Shown in pieces: positions 14,781 to 23,151 of a DNA stretch of 31,840 nt (positions are counted from its first letter, which is position 1; every line of letters starts with the position of its first letter). The notes below the pieces were generated by a model that saw only the letters and a list, made by a program, of their open reading frames with translations, was not told where the DNA came from and did no database searches. The position numbers and the translations under genes are program-made. Origin of the DNA: JBPYFK01 sp051984675 (GTDB lineage: Bacteria > Actinomycetota > Actinomycetes > Mycobacteriales > Pseudonocardiaceae); NCBI GenBank assembly GCA_051984675.1, contig JBPYFK010000150.1, forward strand, positions 1 to 31,840, written 5' to 3'.

Positions 14781-17111
14781 TCAGCTCTTCTCCAGGAACT
14801 CGGCGCGCTCGTCGTCCACCAACTCGGCGACCATCGCCGCCAGGCCGGGGTGCTCGCGCAACTTCGGGTCGGCGGCGATGACGGCCAGCGCCTCCTCGCG
14901 GGCCTCGGCGATCACGTCCTCGTCGCGCAGCAGCGACAGCATCCGCAGCCCCGACCTCCGCCCGGACTGTGCCGCACCGAGGACATCGCCCTCGCGGCGC
15001 AACTCCAAGTCGAGCTGCGCCAGCCGGAACCCGTCCGTGGTCGACGCGACGGCGTCCAGCCGCTCCCGCGTGGTCGTCCCCGACACCGCCTCGCTGACCA
15101 GCAGGCACAACCCCGGCGCGGAACCCCGCCCGACCCGGCCACGCAACTGGTGGAGCTGGCTGACCCCGAACCGGTCCGCGTCCATGATCACCATGACGGT
15201 CGCGTTCGGCACGTCCACACCGACCTCGACCACCGTGGTCGCGACCAGAACCTGCAGCTCACCGGCGGCGAACGCGCGCATCACGCCGTCCTTGTCCTCC
15301 GGGCTCAGCCGCCCGTGCAACACACCCAACCGCAGGTCGGACAGCGGGCCATCGCGCAGCTGCGCCGCGACGTCCACCACCGCCAGCGGGGCCCGCTTGT
15401 CCGTCTCGGCGTCCTTCGGCGGCTCCTCCCTCCCGTCATCCATTTCGGACCGGTCATCCATTTCGGACGCCCCGAGCAGGCAGTCCACATCGGACTCCTC
15501 GGCGTTGACCGCTTTCGCCCCGGACTTCCGGGACGCGGGGGTCTCGTCATCGCCGATGCGCGGGCACACGACATACACCTGGTGCCCGCCGGCGACCTCT
15601 TCGCGCACGCGTTGCCATGCCCGCTCCAGCCAGGCGGGTTTCTCCGCGACCGGCACGACATTCGTACTGATCGGCGAACGCCCGCGGGGAAGCTGACGCA
15701 GCGCGGAGGTCTCCAGATCCCCGTACACCGTCATCGCCACCGTGCGTGGGATCGGTGTCGCGGTCATCACCAGCACGTGCGGCGCGATTTCGTCCCCGGC
15801 GCGTGCGCGCAGCGCGTCCCGCTGCTCCACGCCGAAGCGGTGCTGCTCGTCAACGACGACCAGCCCGAGATCCGCGAACGACACGCGATCCTGGATCAGG
15901 GCGTGCGTGCCCACCACGATGCCGGCGTTGCCGGACGCGGCGTCCAGCAGCGCCTGCTTGCGCTGGGCGGCCGGCAGCGACCCGGTGAGCAGCGCAACCC
16001 GGGTGGCGTTGTCCGCACCACCGAGTTCACCGGCGCGAGCGAGATCGCCTAGCAGTTCGGTCAGCGACCGCGCGTGCTGCGCCGCCAGGACTTCGGTCGG
16101 CGCGAGCATCGCCGCCTGCCGGCCGGCGTCGACGACCTGCAGCATCGCCCGCAACGCGACCATGGTCTTGCCCGAACCGACCTCGCCCTGCACCAACCGG
16201 TTCATCGGATGCTCGCCGGCGAGGTCCGCCGCGATGTGCTCCCCCACCTCGCGCTGACCTTCGGTGAGCTCGAACGGAAGCCGCTGGTCGAAGGCTTCCA
16301 GGAGGCCGCCGTCCCGCCGCGGGCACGCCGGCGCGGGACGCGCCTGGGTCGCGTCCCGCAGCCGTGCCAGCACGAGCTGCACCGCCAGGGCCTCGTCCCA
16401 CTTCAGCCGGTGGCGCGCGCCTTCCACGTCCTCGTGGCCGTGCGGCTGGTGGATCTTGCGCAGCGCTTCCTCCAGCCCGGCCAGGCCCTTGCGGTCGCGC
16501 AGTTCGGCCGGAAGGGGATCGTCGGTGCCGTCCCAGGTGTCGAGGACCTGGCGCACGCAGCGGGCGATCGACCAGGATGGCAACCCCTGCGCCGAGGGGT
16601 ACACCGGGATCAGCGCACCCGCGAACTCCTCGGCCGTCGAGGCGGATGCTCCCGCGCCGGAGGCAGCCCCCTCGCTGGATGAATCCGTCTCGAACAGCTG
16701 GTATTCGGGGTGGGCGAGCTGCAGCTTGCCCCGGTAGGCGGTGACCTTGCCGGCGAACAGCCCCCGCCGACCGGGAAGCAGTTCGCGCTCGCGCCACGCC
16801 TGGTTGAAGAACGTGCACAGCAGCGAGCGGTGACCGTCGGTGATGCGCGCCTCCAGGATCGTTCCCCGACGCGAGCGCATGGTGCGCTTGCTCACCCGCT
16901 CCACCTGCGCCAGCACGGTGGCGTGCTCGCCGATCTCCAGCCCCGAGATCGCCGTGAGTTCGCCTCGCTCGGCGTACCGGCGGGGATAGTGCCGCAGCAG
17001 GTCACCGACAGTGGCCAGTCCCAGCGCCGAGTCCAGCGCCTTCGCCGTCTTGGCGCCGAGCACGCGGTCGAGCCTCGTGTCCAGGGCGGACGACGTGGTC
17101 ACGTTCGGCAT
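14781..17111 (-). CDS. recG: ATP-dependent DNA helicase RecG
   Basis: Superfamily 2 helicase that remodels stalled replication forks and branch-migrates recombination intermediates; 776 residues. An N-terminal wedge/OB region (about 1-160) precedes the helicase core with Walker A GEVGSGKT (309-316), APTEVLAAQH (about 337-346), the DEQH box (421-424), TATPIPRT, and C-terminal LHGRLSPEDK and QLRGRVGRG. Between VYVVCPRIGDDE and the next conserved block lies a longer acidic linker containing SEMDDRSEMDD, coded by an 18-bp repeat. ATG 17111 with GGGGAG upstream is preferred over TTG 17123. It follows the DAK2 gene by 45 bp. Confidence 0.97.
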   Translation of the reverse strand: MPNVTTSSALDTRLDRVLGAKTAKALDSALGLATVGDLLRHYPRRYAERGELTAISGLEIGEHATVLAQVERVSKRTMRSRRGTILEARITDGHRSLLCTFFNQAWRERELLPGRRGLFAGKVTAYRGKLQLAHPEYQLFETDSSSEGAASGAGASASTAEEFAGALIPVYPSAQGLPSWSIARCVRQVLDTWDGTDDPLPAELRDRKGLAGLEEALRKIHQPHGHEDVEGARHRLKWDEALAVQLVLARLRDATQARPAPACPRRDGGLLEAFDQRLPFELTEGQREVGEHIAADLAGEHPMNRLVQGEVGSGKTMVALRAMLQVVDAGRQAAMLAPTEVLAAQHARSLTELLGDLARAGELGGADNATRVALLTGSLPAAQRKQALLDAASGNAGIVVGTHALIQDRVSFADLGLVVVDEQHRFGVEQRDALRARAGDEIAPHVLVMTATPIPRTVAMTVYGDLETSALRQLPRGRSPISTNVVPVAEKPAWLERAWQRVREEVAGGHQVYVVCPRIGDDETPASRKSGAKAVNAEESDVDCLLGASEMDDRSEMDDGREEPPKDAETDKRAPLAVVDVAAQLRDGPLSDLRLGVLHGRLSPEDKDGVMRAFAAGELQVLVATTVVEVGVDVPNATVMVIMDADRFGVSQLHQLRGRVGRGSAPGLCLLVSEAVSGTTTRERLDAVASTTDGFRLAQLDLELRREGDVLGAAQSGRRSGLRMLSLLRDEDVIAEAREEALAVIAADPKLREHPGLAAMVAELVDDERAEFLEKS
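15435..15468. repeat. in-frame 18-bp-period repeat inside recG
   Basis: GTCATCCATTTCGGAC occurs at 15435-15450 and 15453-15468, a period of 18 bp. It encodes SEMDDR followed by SEMDD in the variable acidic linker of RecG, away from the helicase motifs, and keeps the reading frame. Confidence 0.9.
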
Positions 17112-17156
17112 ACCGCTCCCCAATGCATGCGTTGCTCGGCCGGCTCGGCGCCTCCC

Positions 17157-18761
17157 CTACTCGACGCCGAGCAGGAGCACCGCACCCAATGATCCACCCG
17201 GATAGCAGGTGAACTCCACTTCCGGGTGGGTCCGCCGAAGGTGGCGCTCCAGCACCTCGGCGAGACCGTCCGGCGCGTCGTCACCCACCAGAGCGGTGAG
17301 CAACTCACCACCGGCCCCCAGCATCCGATCCGCCAGCTCGCGGGCGACCTCAACGAGGTCCGCGCCGATGAGGACGACGTCGCCGTCGACCATGGCCAAC
17401 ACATCGCCGGGCTGGCACCGCCCGACCCAGGTCAGCGCCTCCGCTTCGGCCACCAGCAGCTCCCCCCGCCGGGTGGCCGCGGCGGACTCGGCCATCGCGA
17501 CCGCGTCATCGGCCGCTCGCCGGTGCGGGTCGTGCACCGCCAGCGCGGCCAGGCCCTGGACCGGGGACAGGGTGGGCAGCAGCACGACGTCCCGGCCGTC
17601 CCCCTCCGCGCGGCCAGCCACGTCCTCGGCGACCTCGCTCGCTACCTCACCGTTGGGCAGGACCAGCACGTGCGCCGCGTCCGCGCGCTCGATCGCTTCG
17701 TGCAGCGCACCGGCGTCCGGCGGCCGGGTCGGATCGACGGCCAGTACGACCGCGCCCTCGGAGCGGAACAGCTCCGCCAACGCATCGCCGCGCACGCAGG
17801 CCAGCACGGCACGGGCGCGCGGGGCAGCGGCAGGAGCCCCAGCGGGCAGCGGCGTCACCCGGATCTGGTGGGCCCGGCCGGCCAGCAACCCTGATTCGAG
17901 CGCCGCACCGATGTCGTCGCAGTGCACATGCACCGCCCACGAGCCGTCGCCGTCGCTGATCACGGAGACACAGTCACCGAGCCGTCCCAGGTCCTCGCGC
18001 AGCGTCGCGATCCGCGCCTCGTCCGCGCCGCTGACCAGGTACATGACCTCGTAGGTGTAGCCGTTCGAGGTCACCGGCGTCCGGTCTCGCACGAAGTCCA
18101 CCCCAGGTGGGCAGAACGGTGCCTCCCTGGCCAGCCGGACCCCGCCGTGCACCACCGCATGCAGCGCGTCCAGCAGCACGACGAGCCCGCGCCCGCCCGC
18201 GTCTACGACGCCGGCTTCCGCCAGGACCGGAAGCTGGTCGGTCGTCTCGGCGAGCGCCCGGCTCGCCGCCAGCGTCGCCTCGCGCACGACGACGGCCAAG
18301 TCGTCGGTGTCACACAGCGCCACCGCGACGGCGGCAGCGTGCAACACCGACAGCAGCGTCCCTTCCGCCGGCTCGGACAGGGCCTGCTTCGCCAACTCGT
18401 CCGCCCGTAGCAGCGCACGTCGCACGAGCTCACCTCGCGCGCTGTCGGCATCCCGCAGGGTCTCCGCGAGCCCGCGCAGCACTTGGGACAGCAGCATCCC
18501 GGAATTCCCGCGCGCCCCGTTGACGGCGCCCTTGGCCAGGGCCGCGAGCACACCGCCCAGGGTCTCGTGCTCGGCGGCGGGAGGCAGCGCGTCGACCGCG
18601 CAGCGGATGGTCTGCAGCAGGTTCGTTCCGGTGTCGCCGTCCGCGACCGGGTAGACGTTGATCCGGTCGATCGCGTCCCGGTCCGCGGCCAGCGCGGACG
18701 CGGCTTCCTGCGCCCACCTGCGAGCTGCGGCGGCGTCCAGCGCCGCCTCCGGGTCTGGCAT
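17157..18761 (-). CDS. DAK2-domain / FakA-like (YloV) protein
   Basis: 534 residues. The N-terminal DAK2 kinase-type domain shows the ATP/Mg-binding motif NVYPVADGDTGTN (35-47) and GARGNSGMLLSQVLRG. A middle region (TGTLL-like stretch EGTLLSVLHAAA, then DAGGRGLVVLLDALH) and a long C-terminal FakA-type region follow. Firmicute FakA phosphorylates fatty acids bound to FakB (DegV) proteins; whether actinobacterial members do the same is not established. ATG 18761 has GGGAGG 10 nt upstream and replaces a longer in-frame start at 18803. It lies directly upstream of recG and is divergent from rpmB, a conserved actinobacterial arrangement. Confidence 0.9.
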   Translation of the reverse strand: MPDPEAALDAAAARRWAQEAASALAADRDAIDRINVYPVADGDTGTNLLQTIRCAVDALPPAAEHETLGGVLAALAKGAVNGARGNSGMLLSQVLRGLAETLRDADSARGELVRRALLRADELAKQALSEPAEGTLLSVLHAAAVAVALCDTDDLAVVVREATLAASRALAETTDQLPVLAEAGVVDAGGRGLVVLLDALHAVVHGGVRLAREAPFCPPGVDFVRDRTPVTSNGYTYEVMYLVSGADEARIATLREDLGRLGDCVSVISDGDGSWAVHVHCDDIGAALESGLLAGRAHQIRVTPLPAGAPAAAPRARAVLACVRGDALAELFRSEGAVVLAVDPTRPPDAGALHEAIERADAAHVLVLPNGEVASEVAEDVAGRAEGDGRDVVLLPTLSPVQGLAALAVHDPHRRAADDAVAMAESAAATRRGELLVAEAEALTWVGRCQPGDVLAMVDGDVVLIGADLVEVARELADRMLGAGGELLTALVGDDAPDGLAEVLERHLRRTHPEVEFTCYPGGSLGAVLLLGVE

Positions 18762-18966
18762 GCTTCGAGGACCTCCCGTCACCACGTTCCGCGGCTGGCG
18801 CACTGCTGCTGGGGAGAGCCTAGTCCCCGGCCGGTGGGAACCTCGGGAACGTGGCCCGCTATCCTGGGGAGGTTGCCCGGCGGAGTCCCGGGTTTGAATC
18901 GCACGATTTCCGCCCGCGGATCACGGTCCGACCGGGCGTGCCTACACACAGTGAGGGGTGTCTGAC

Positions 18967-19158
18967 GTGGCTGCCGTTTGCGACGTCTGCGGCAAGGGGC
19001 CGGGCTTCGGCATGTCGGTCTCGCACTCCCACCGGCGGACCAAGCGCCGGTGGAACCCGAACATCCAGACCGTGCACGCGAAGCTGGAAGGTGCCCGGCG
19101 CAAGCGCCTGAACGTCTGCACCTCCTGCCTCAAGGCCGGCAAGGTCGTCCGGGGCTGA
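18967..19158 (+). CDS. rpmB: 50S ribosomal protein L28 (C+ type)
   Basis: 63-residue ribosomal protein. The start MAAVCDVCGKGPGFG contains the first CxxC and the end CTSCLKAGK the second, so this is the zinc-binding form. RRTKRRWNPNIQTV is the family core. GTG 18967 is chosen because GAGGGG lies 8 nt upstream; an in-frame GTG at 18958 would add three residues. The 205-bp divergent gap to the DAK2 gene (18762-18966) has a -10-like TATCCT at 18860-18865 and a small AATCG-CA-CGATT stem, neither conclusive. A strong terminator follows. Confidence 0.97.
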   Translation: MAAVCDVCGKGPGFGMSVSHSHRRTKRRWNPNIQTVHAKLEGARRKRLNVCTSCLKAGKVVRG

Positions 19159-19186
19159 AGCCGCCAGCGGGCGTATCGACTTCCCG

Positions 19187-19222
19187 AGACCGGGCTGGTG
19201 TCCACACCAGCCCGGTCTTCAT
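19187..19222 (+). terminator. intrinsic terminator of rpmB
   Basis: A 15-bp perfect stem, AGACCGGGCTGGTGT (19187-19201) with ACACCAGCCCGGTCT (19204-19218), followed by a T-containing tail (TCATTT). It begins 28 bp after the rpmB stop and is the clearest intrinsic terminator in the window. Confidence 0.92.
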
Positions 19223-19262
19223 TTCTGCGCGCACGAAAACACCCCCGGTACTCACCCACGAA

Positions 19263-19316
19263 GGGCTGCTCCTCCACAAAGGGCTGCTCCTCCACAAAGG
19301 GCTGCCTCCCCACAAA
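19263..19316. repeat. 18-bp tandem repeat, three copies
   Basis: GGGCTGCTCCTCCACAAA occurs at 19263-19280 and 19281-19298, with a slightly diverged third copy at 19299-19316. It lies between the rpmB terminator and the ung 3' end, in a gap between convergent genes. Confidence 0.93.
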
Positions 19317-19365
19317 GGGCGGGAGCCTACCGGGGGACTTCAGCACTGTCTTGGAACCACCGCCG

Positions 19366-20043
19366 TCAGGGCAGTTTCCAGTCGATGGGGTCCGCTCCGC
19401 GCGCTCGCAGCATCTCGTTCGTGCGGCTGAAGGGCCGCGATCCGAAGAATCCCCGGTCCGCGGACATCGGGCTAGGGTGCGCGGATTCGACACACGGCAC
19501 GTCGCCGAGCAGCGGCCGCAGGTTGCGCGCGTCGCGGCCCCACAGGATCGCGACCATGGGTTCCGGCCGCTGGGCCAGCGCCCGGATCGCCTGCTCGGTG
19601 ACCTCCTCCCAGCCCTTGCCCCGGTGCGAGGCGGGCCGCCCGGGTTGGACCGTCAGCGCGCGGTTCAACAGCAGCACCCCACGCTCGGTCCAGGGCGACA
19701 GGTCACCGTTGGACGGCTCCGGGTAGCCCAGGTCGTCGCGGTACTCGCGGAAGATGTTGATGAGGCTTTTCGGCAGCGGCGAGACGTTCTCGTCGACGGA
19801 GAAGCTCAGCCCGACCGGGTGGCCGGGGGTCGGGTACGGGTCCTGTCCGACGATCAGCACGCGGACGTCGTGGAAAGGCTGCTGGAACGCCCGCAGCACC
19901 TTGTCCGGCGCCGGGAGGTAGCTGCGCCCGGCGGCGACCTCGGCGCGCAGAAAATCCCCCATCGCCTGGATGCGTTCCGCGACCGGCGCCAGCGCGTGGG
20001 CCCAGCCGGTCTCCACATTCTCGTGCAACGAACGTCCTGTCAC
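19366..20043 (-). CDS. ung: uracil-DNA glycosylase (family 1)
   Basis: Removes uracil from DNA to start base-excision repair. 225 residues from GTG 20043, a start that aligns with the M. tuberculosis Ung N-terminus (TGRSLHENVETGWAHAL). Catalytic Asp68 is in the water-activating loop GQDPYPTPGH, and the leucine/minor-groove loop HPSPMSADRGFFGSRPFS contains His189. WGRDA and the C-terminal DPIDWKLP are also typical. A -10-like TACAGT lies 8 nt before the GTG, which could allow leaderless transcription. It is 47 bp downstream of thiL on the same strand. Confidence 0.97.
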   Translation of the reverse strand: MTGRSLHENVETGWAHALAPVAERIQAMGDFLRAEVAAGRSYLPAPDKVLRAFQQPFHDVRVLIVGQDPYPTPGHPVGLSFSVDENVSPLPKSLINIFREYRDDLGYPEPSNGDLSPWTERGVLLLNRALTVQPGRPASHRGKGWEEVTEQAIRALAQRPEPMVAILWGRDARNLRPLLGDVPCVESAHPSPMSADRGFFGSRPFSRTNEMLRARGADPIDWKLP

Positions 20044-20090
20044 AGCGGAAGACTGTATCCCCGGCCGGCACACCGACGGCTGCGGGAGTC

Positions 20091-21065
20091 CTACCGCCAG
20101 TGTTGCCAGCCCGTGGGGCCTTCATACACCTCGCCGTCAACCGTGACACCGCTGCCTTCGGACACCGTGCCGATGATGCGCCACTCCTCCGGCACGCTGC
20201 TTTCGCTCGGAAAGGTCGCCGCCAGGGCCTGGTCCTCGCCGCCGGTGAGCACCCAGTGGCGGGCGTCCGCGCCCAGCGCCGAGGCCACTTCGGACAGCCG
20301 CTGCGGCACTTCCAGCAGGTCGGTGCGCAGATCGACGGCCACTTGCGACGCCTCCGCGACGTGACCGAGGTCCGCGAGCAGCCCGTCAGAGGTGTCCACC
20401 ATGGACGTCGCGCCCGCGGTCGCGGCCTGCGGCCCGGCCGCATACGGCGGCTCGGGGACGCGCTGCGCGCCGACGACAGCGACCGGGGACCGGAAGCCCC
20501 GCCCGAGCACCGCGAGACCGGCGGCGGCCCAGCCGAGCCGGCCGGCGACGGCGACGACGTCGCCGGGCCGCGCGCCCGCCCGCGTCACCGGCTCGCGGCC
20601 TTGCAGGTCACCGAGGGCGGTGACGGAGATCGTCAACGCCGGGGCGGTGACCATGTCGCCGCCGACCAGCCCGGCCCCGACCTGCTGCACTTCCTCCCAC
20701 ATGCCGGCGGCCAACTCGTCCACCACGGACGTGGCCACATCCGGCGCGCAGCCCAGGCCGACCAGAATGCCAGTGGGCACAGCGCCCATCGCGGCGATGT
20801 CCGAGAGGTTCACAGCCACCGACTTGCGGCCCACCTGGCGCGGTGTCGACCAGTCCAGCCGGAAGTGCACGTTCTCCACCAGCACGTCGGTGGTGGCGAC
20901 GACGCGCCCGTCCGGGGCGGCGAGGACGGCGGCATCGTCCCCCGGGCCGAGCAGCGTGCCCGGGGCCTGCGCCCGGCCGGACGTCACCCTGCCGATCAGA
21001 CCGAACTCACCCACCTGGGAGACGGTCGATGTGCGTTGGGCCGCATCCTGCGAGTCCGTGCTCAC
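20091..21065 (-). CDS. thiL: thiamine-monophosphate kinase
   Basis: Phosphorylates thiamine monophosphate to thiamine pyrophosphate, the last step of cofactor synthesis. 324 residues of the AIR-synthase-like ATP-binding fold: GEFGLIGRV at the N-terminus, GPGDDAAVL, VNLSDIAAMGA, GLVGGDMVTAP and MVDTSDGLLADLGH are all present. GTG 21065 is chosen because GGAGG lies 6 nt upstream; an in-frame codon at 21092 would add nine residues. It precedes ung and is divergent from the RAM-domain gene. Confidence 0.97.
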   Translation of the reverse strand: MSTDSQDAAQRTSTVSQVGEFGLIGRVTSGRAQAPGTLLGPGDDAAVLAAPDGRVVATTDVLVENVHFRLDWSTPRQVGRKSVAVNLSDIAAMGAVPTGILVGLGCAPDVATSVVDELAAGMWEEVQQVGAGLVGGDMVTAPALTISVTALGDLQGREPVTRAGARPGDVVAVAGRLGWAAAGLAVLGRGFRSPVAVVGAQRVPEPPYAAGPQAATAGATSMVDTSDGLLADLGHVAEASQVAVDLRTDLLEVPQRLSEVASALGADARHWVLTGGEDQALAATFPSESSVPEEWRIIGTVSEGSGVTVDGEVYEGPTGWQHWR

Positions 21066-21103
21066 AGGGGACCTCCGTTCCTCGTGGTTCACTCAGCTTG
21101 GTG

Positions 21104-21127
21104 GGGTAGCTTTCTAGTTTCCTACCC
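21104..21127. promoter_or_regulatory. inverted repeat in the thiL / RAM-gene divergent promoter region
   Basis: GGGTAG (21104-21109) and CTACCC (21122-21127) are inverted copies 12 bp apart, in the 93-bp gap between two divergent starts. The spacer CTTTCTAGTTT is unusually AT-rich for this DNA. A shared operator, or a -10 element for thiL, is plausible. Confidence 0.4.
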
Positions 21128-21158
21128 GAGCATGTTGATCCAACCGAAGGGGCACGCC

Positions 21159-21392
21159 GTGGTCCAGGCATACATCCTGATTCAGACCGAGGTGGGTAAG
21201 GCGGCGACGGTCGCGGGCGAGATCGCGAGGATGACCGGGGTGATCAGCTCCGAGGACGTGACCGGACCGTATGACGTGATTGTCCGGGCGGAGGCCGAGA
21301 ACGTCGACCTGCTCGGCAAGATGGTCGTCGCCAACATCCAGAACGTCGAGGGCATCACCCGGACATTGACCTGCCCGGTGGTTCACATCTGA
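21159..21392 (+). CDS. stand-alone Lrp/AsnC ligand-binding (RAM) domain protein
   Basis: 77 residues made only of the AsnC C-terminal effector-binding domain: VQAYILIQTEVGKAATVAGE, then GVISSEDVTGPYDVIVRAEA and ILTCPV-like end RTLTCPVVHI. There is no helix-turn-helix DNA-binding part. Such single-domain proteins may bind amino acids and form mixed oligomers with full-length Lrp regulators; that is inference. GTG 21159 has AAGGGG 6 nt upstream; in-frame ATG 21132 is less likely. Its stop codon is the first base triplet of a fourfold 16-bp repeat. Confidence 0.93.
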   Translation: MVQAYILIQTEVGKAATVAGEIARMTGVISSEDVTGPYDVIVRAEAENVDLLGKMVVANIQNVEGITRTLTCPVVHI

Positions 21393-21452
21393 CGTGACCG
21401 AGTCCTGACATCACCGAATCCTGACATCGCTGAATCCTGACATCGCTGGGTC
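21390..21452. repeat. 16-bp tandem repeat, four copies, starting at the RAM-gene stop codon
   Basis: The units start at 21390, 21406, 21422 and 21438 and each begins with TGA; the third is TGACATCGCTGAATCC. The first TGA is the real stop codon of the preceding gene. Copies differ at a few positions. The repeat ends 8 bp before the DUF3515 start codon. Confidence 0.93.
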
Positions 21453-21460
21453 GTTGACGC

Positions 21461-22060
21461 ATGAATCGTGCTGTTGTGAGCGGGGTGCCACGGCCCGTGC
21501 TGGTGCTGGCGATCGCGCTGACCCTTCTGCTGGCCGCGGGTGTGGCGGCTGTCGGCGTCGTGACCAGCCTCGCGGGTCGGCGAGCGGAGGACGCGGCCGT
21601 CGCCGCGCAGCAGGCCCGTCGCGGCGGCCCCCTCGCGGTGCCGCCCGCGCCCGCGCCGCAGGCCGGGACATCGGAGTGCGCGGCGGTGCTGGCGGCGCTG
21701 CCCGCCGAACTCTCCGTCGGCGGGGACCGGGTCCCGCACCGCGCGCTGGCAAGCCCGGCACCGCCTGCCACGGTCGCGTGGGGCGATGCCCGGCACGATC
21801 CGGTCACGCTGCGCTGCGGCGTGCCCAGGCCAGCGGAGCTGACCCCCACGTCGCAGCTGGAGGACGTCTCCGGCGTCGAGTGGTTGCCGATCAGCCAGCC
21901 GGGTCGTAACCAAACTCCTGCCAGCACAACGTGGATCAGCGCCGACCGGCCGGTGTTCGTGGTCTTCACCGTGCCCAATGACGCGGGCACGGCGCCGCTG
22001 CAGGACCTTTCAGCGATCCTGCGCCGGACCCTGCCCAGGCAGGACGCCTTCGGGCACTAA
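21461..22060 (+). CDS. DUF3515 secreted or membrane-anchored protein
   Basis: 199 residues. An N-terminal hydrophobic segment (about 11-36) acts as signal or anchor, followed by an Ala/Pro-rich stretch and a compact domain with two cysteines (SECAAVLAALPAEL and TLRCGVPRP), then VEWLPISQP and FVVFTVPNDAG. This matches DUF3515, an actinobacterial family of unknown function that is encoded next to ddl, as in mycobacteria (Rv2980). ATG 21461 is used; its ribosome binding site is weak. Its TAA stop overlaps the ddl TAG stop on the other strand. Confidence 0.9.
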   Translation: MNRAVVSGVPRPVLVLAIALTLLLAAGVAAVGVVTSLAGRRAEDAAVAAQQARRGGPLAVPPAPAPQAGTSECAAVLAALPAELSVGGDRVPHRALASPAPPATVAWGDARHDPVTLRCGVPRPAELTPTSQLEDVSGVEWLPISQPGRNQTPASTTWISADRPVFVVFTVPNDAGTAPLQDLSAILRRTLPRQDAFGH

Positions 22061-23151
22061 CGAAGGCCGGTGCCTCGGGCGACCGCAGTGTCGACCAGCG
22101 TCGTCAGGAGGGTCGGGTAGTCGATACCGGTCTGCTCCCACATCCGCGGATACAGCGAGATCGACGTGAACCCCGGCATGGTGTTGACCTCGTTGATGAT
22201 CAGCTCGCTGTCCTCGGTGACGAAGAAGTCCACCCGCGCCAGGCCCTGGCATTCCAGCGCGCGGAAGGCTCGGACGGCCGTGTCGCGCATGCGGTCGATC
22301 GCGTCGTCGCCGATCTTGGCCGGGATGTCGAACTCGGTGACGTCGTCGAGGTACTTCGATTCGAAGTCGTACCAGCCGGCGTCTCCAGTGACCCGGATCT
22401 CGGCGGGCAGCGACGCCTCGACGCGGCCGTCCGGGAACTCCAGCACCCCGCACTCGACCTCGCGGCCGACCACCGCCGACTCGACGATCACCTTCGGGTC
22501 GGTGCGCCGGGCTTCGGCGATCGCCGCGTCCAGGTCGGCCTCGTCGGTGACACGCGTGATGCCCACCGACGACCCGGCGCGCGCCGGCTTCACGAACACC
22601 GGAAGGCCCAGCCGCGCGCGCTGCCGGGAGTCCAAAGTGGTCTGGTCGCGGCGCAGGACCTCGAACCGGCCCACCGAGATGCCCTCGGCGGCGAGCAGTT
22701 TCTTGGTGTACTCCTTGTCCATCGACACCGCGCTGGAGAGCACTCCCGCGCCCGCGTACGGGATTCCGGCCATCTCCAGCAGACCCTGGATGGTGCCGTC
22801 CTCACCGAAAGCGCCGTGCAGCACCGGGAACACGACGTCCACCCCGGAGAACACCTCGCCAGCGCGCCCGGCTTCCAGCACGACCAGCCCGCCCCGGGTC
22901 GGATCGCCGGGCAGTGCCAGCGCCATGCTGCCGCCCTCGACCCGCGGGACCTGGCGGTCCTGGATCTCCAGGGCCTTCGGGTCGTCGGACGCCAGCGCCC
23001 AGGCACCCTCGGGCGTGATCCCCACCGGGATCACGTCGAACCGCTCGCGGTCCAGGTGGGCCAGTACGCTGCCAGCCGAAACGCAGGAAATGCCGTGCTC
23101 GGTGCTGCGCCCTCCGAAGACGACCGCCACCCGGGTCTTGCGCTGAGTCAT
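22057..23151 (-). CDS. ddl: D-alanine--D-alanine ligase
   Basis: ATP-grasp enzyme that makes the D-Ala-D-Ala dipeptide for peptidoglycan; 364 residues. VAVVFGGRSTEHGISCVSAG is the N-terminal signature, with HGAFGEDGTIQGLLEMAGIP, FVKPARAGSSVGI and the metal-binding INEVNTMPGFT. The omega-loop WYDFESKYLDD keeps the Tyr expected for D-Ala-D-Ala rather than D-Ala-D-Lac ligases. ATG 23151 overlaps the mocR stop in an ATGA, so translation is probably coupled. The gene is convergent with DUF3515, overlapping it at the stop codons. Confidence 0.97.
   Translation of the reverse strand: MTQRKTRVAVVFGGRSTEHGISCVSAGSVLAHLDRERFDVIPVGITPEGAWALASDDPKALEIQDRQVPRVEGGSMALALPGDPTRGGLVVLEAGRAGEVFSGVDVVFPVLHGAFGEDGTIQGLLEMAGIPYAGAGVLSSAVSMDKEYTKKLLAAEGISVGRFEVLRRDQTTLDSRQRARLGLPVFVKPARAGSSVGITRVTDEADLDAAIAEARRTDPKVIVESAVVGREVECGVLEFPDGRVEASLPAEIRVTGDAGWYDFESKYLDDVTEFDIPAKIGDDAIDRMRDTAVRAFRALECQGLARVDFFVTEDSELIINEVNTMPGFTSISLYPRMWEQTGIDYPTLLTTLVDTAVARGTGLR

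Noticed and set aside
14568..16052. 494-codon plus-strand open frame opposite recG
   Set aside because: Antisense shadow of recG with no recognisable motif and biased composition.
18870..18905. GGTTTGAATC resembling a tRNA T-loop before rpmB
   Set aside because: No matching acceptor, D or anticodon arms can be folded around it.
22057..23151. Possible vancomycin-type D-Ala-D-Lac ligase
   Set aside because: The omega-loop keeps the WYDFESKYLDD pattern of ordinary D-Ala-D-Ala ligases, and no vanH or vanX is nearby.
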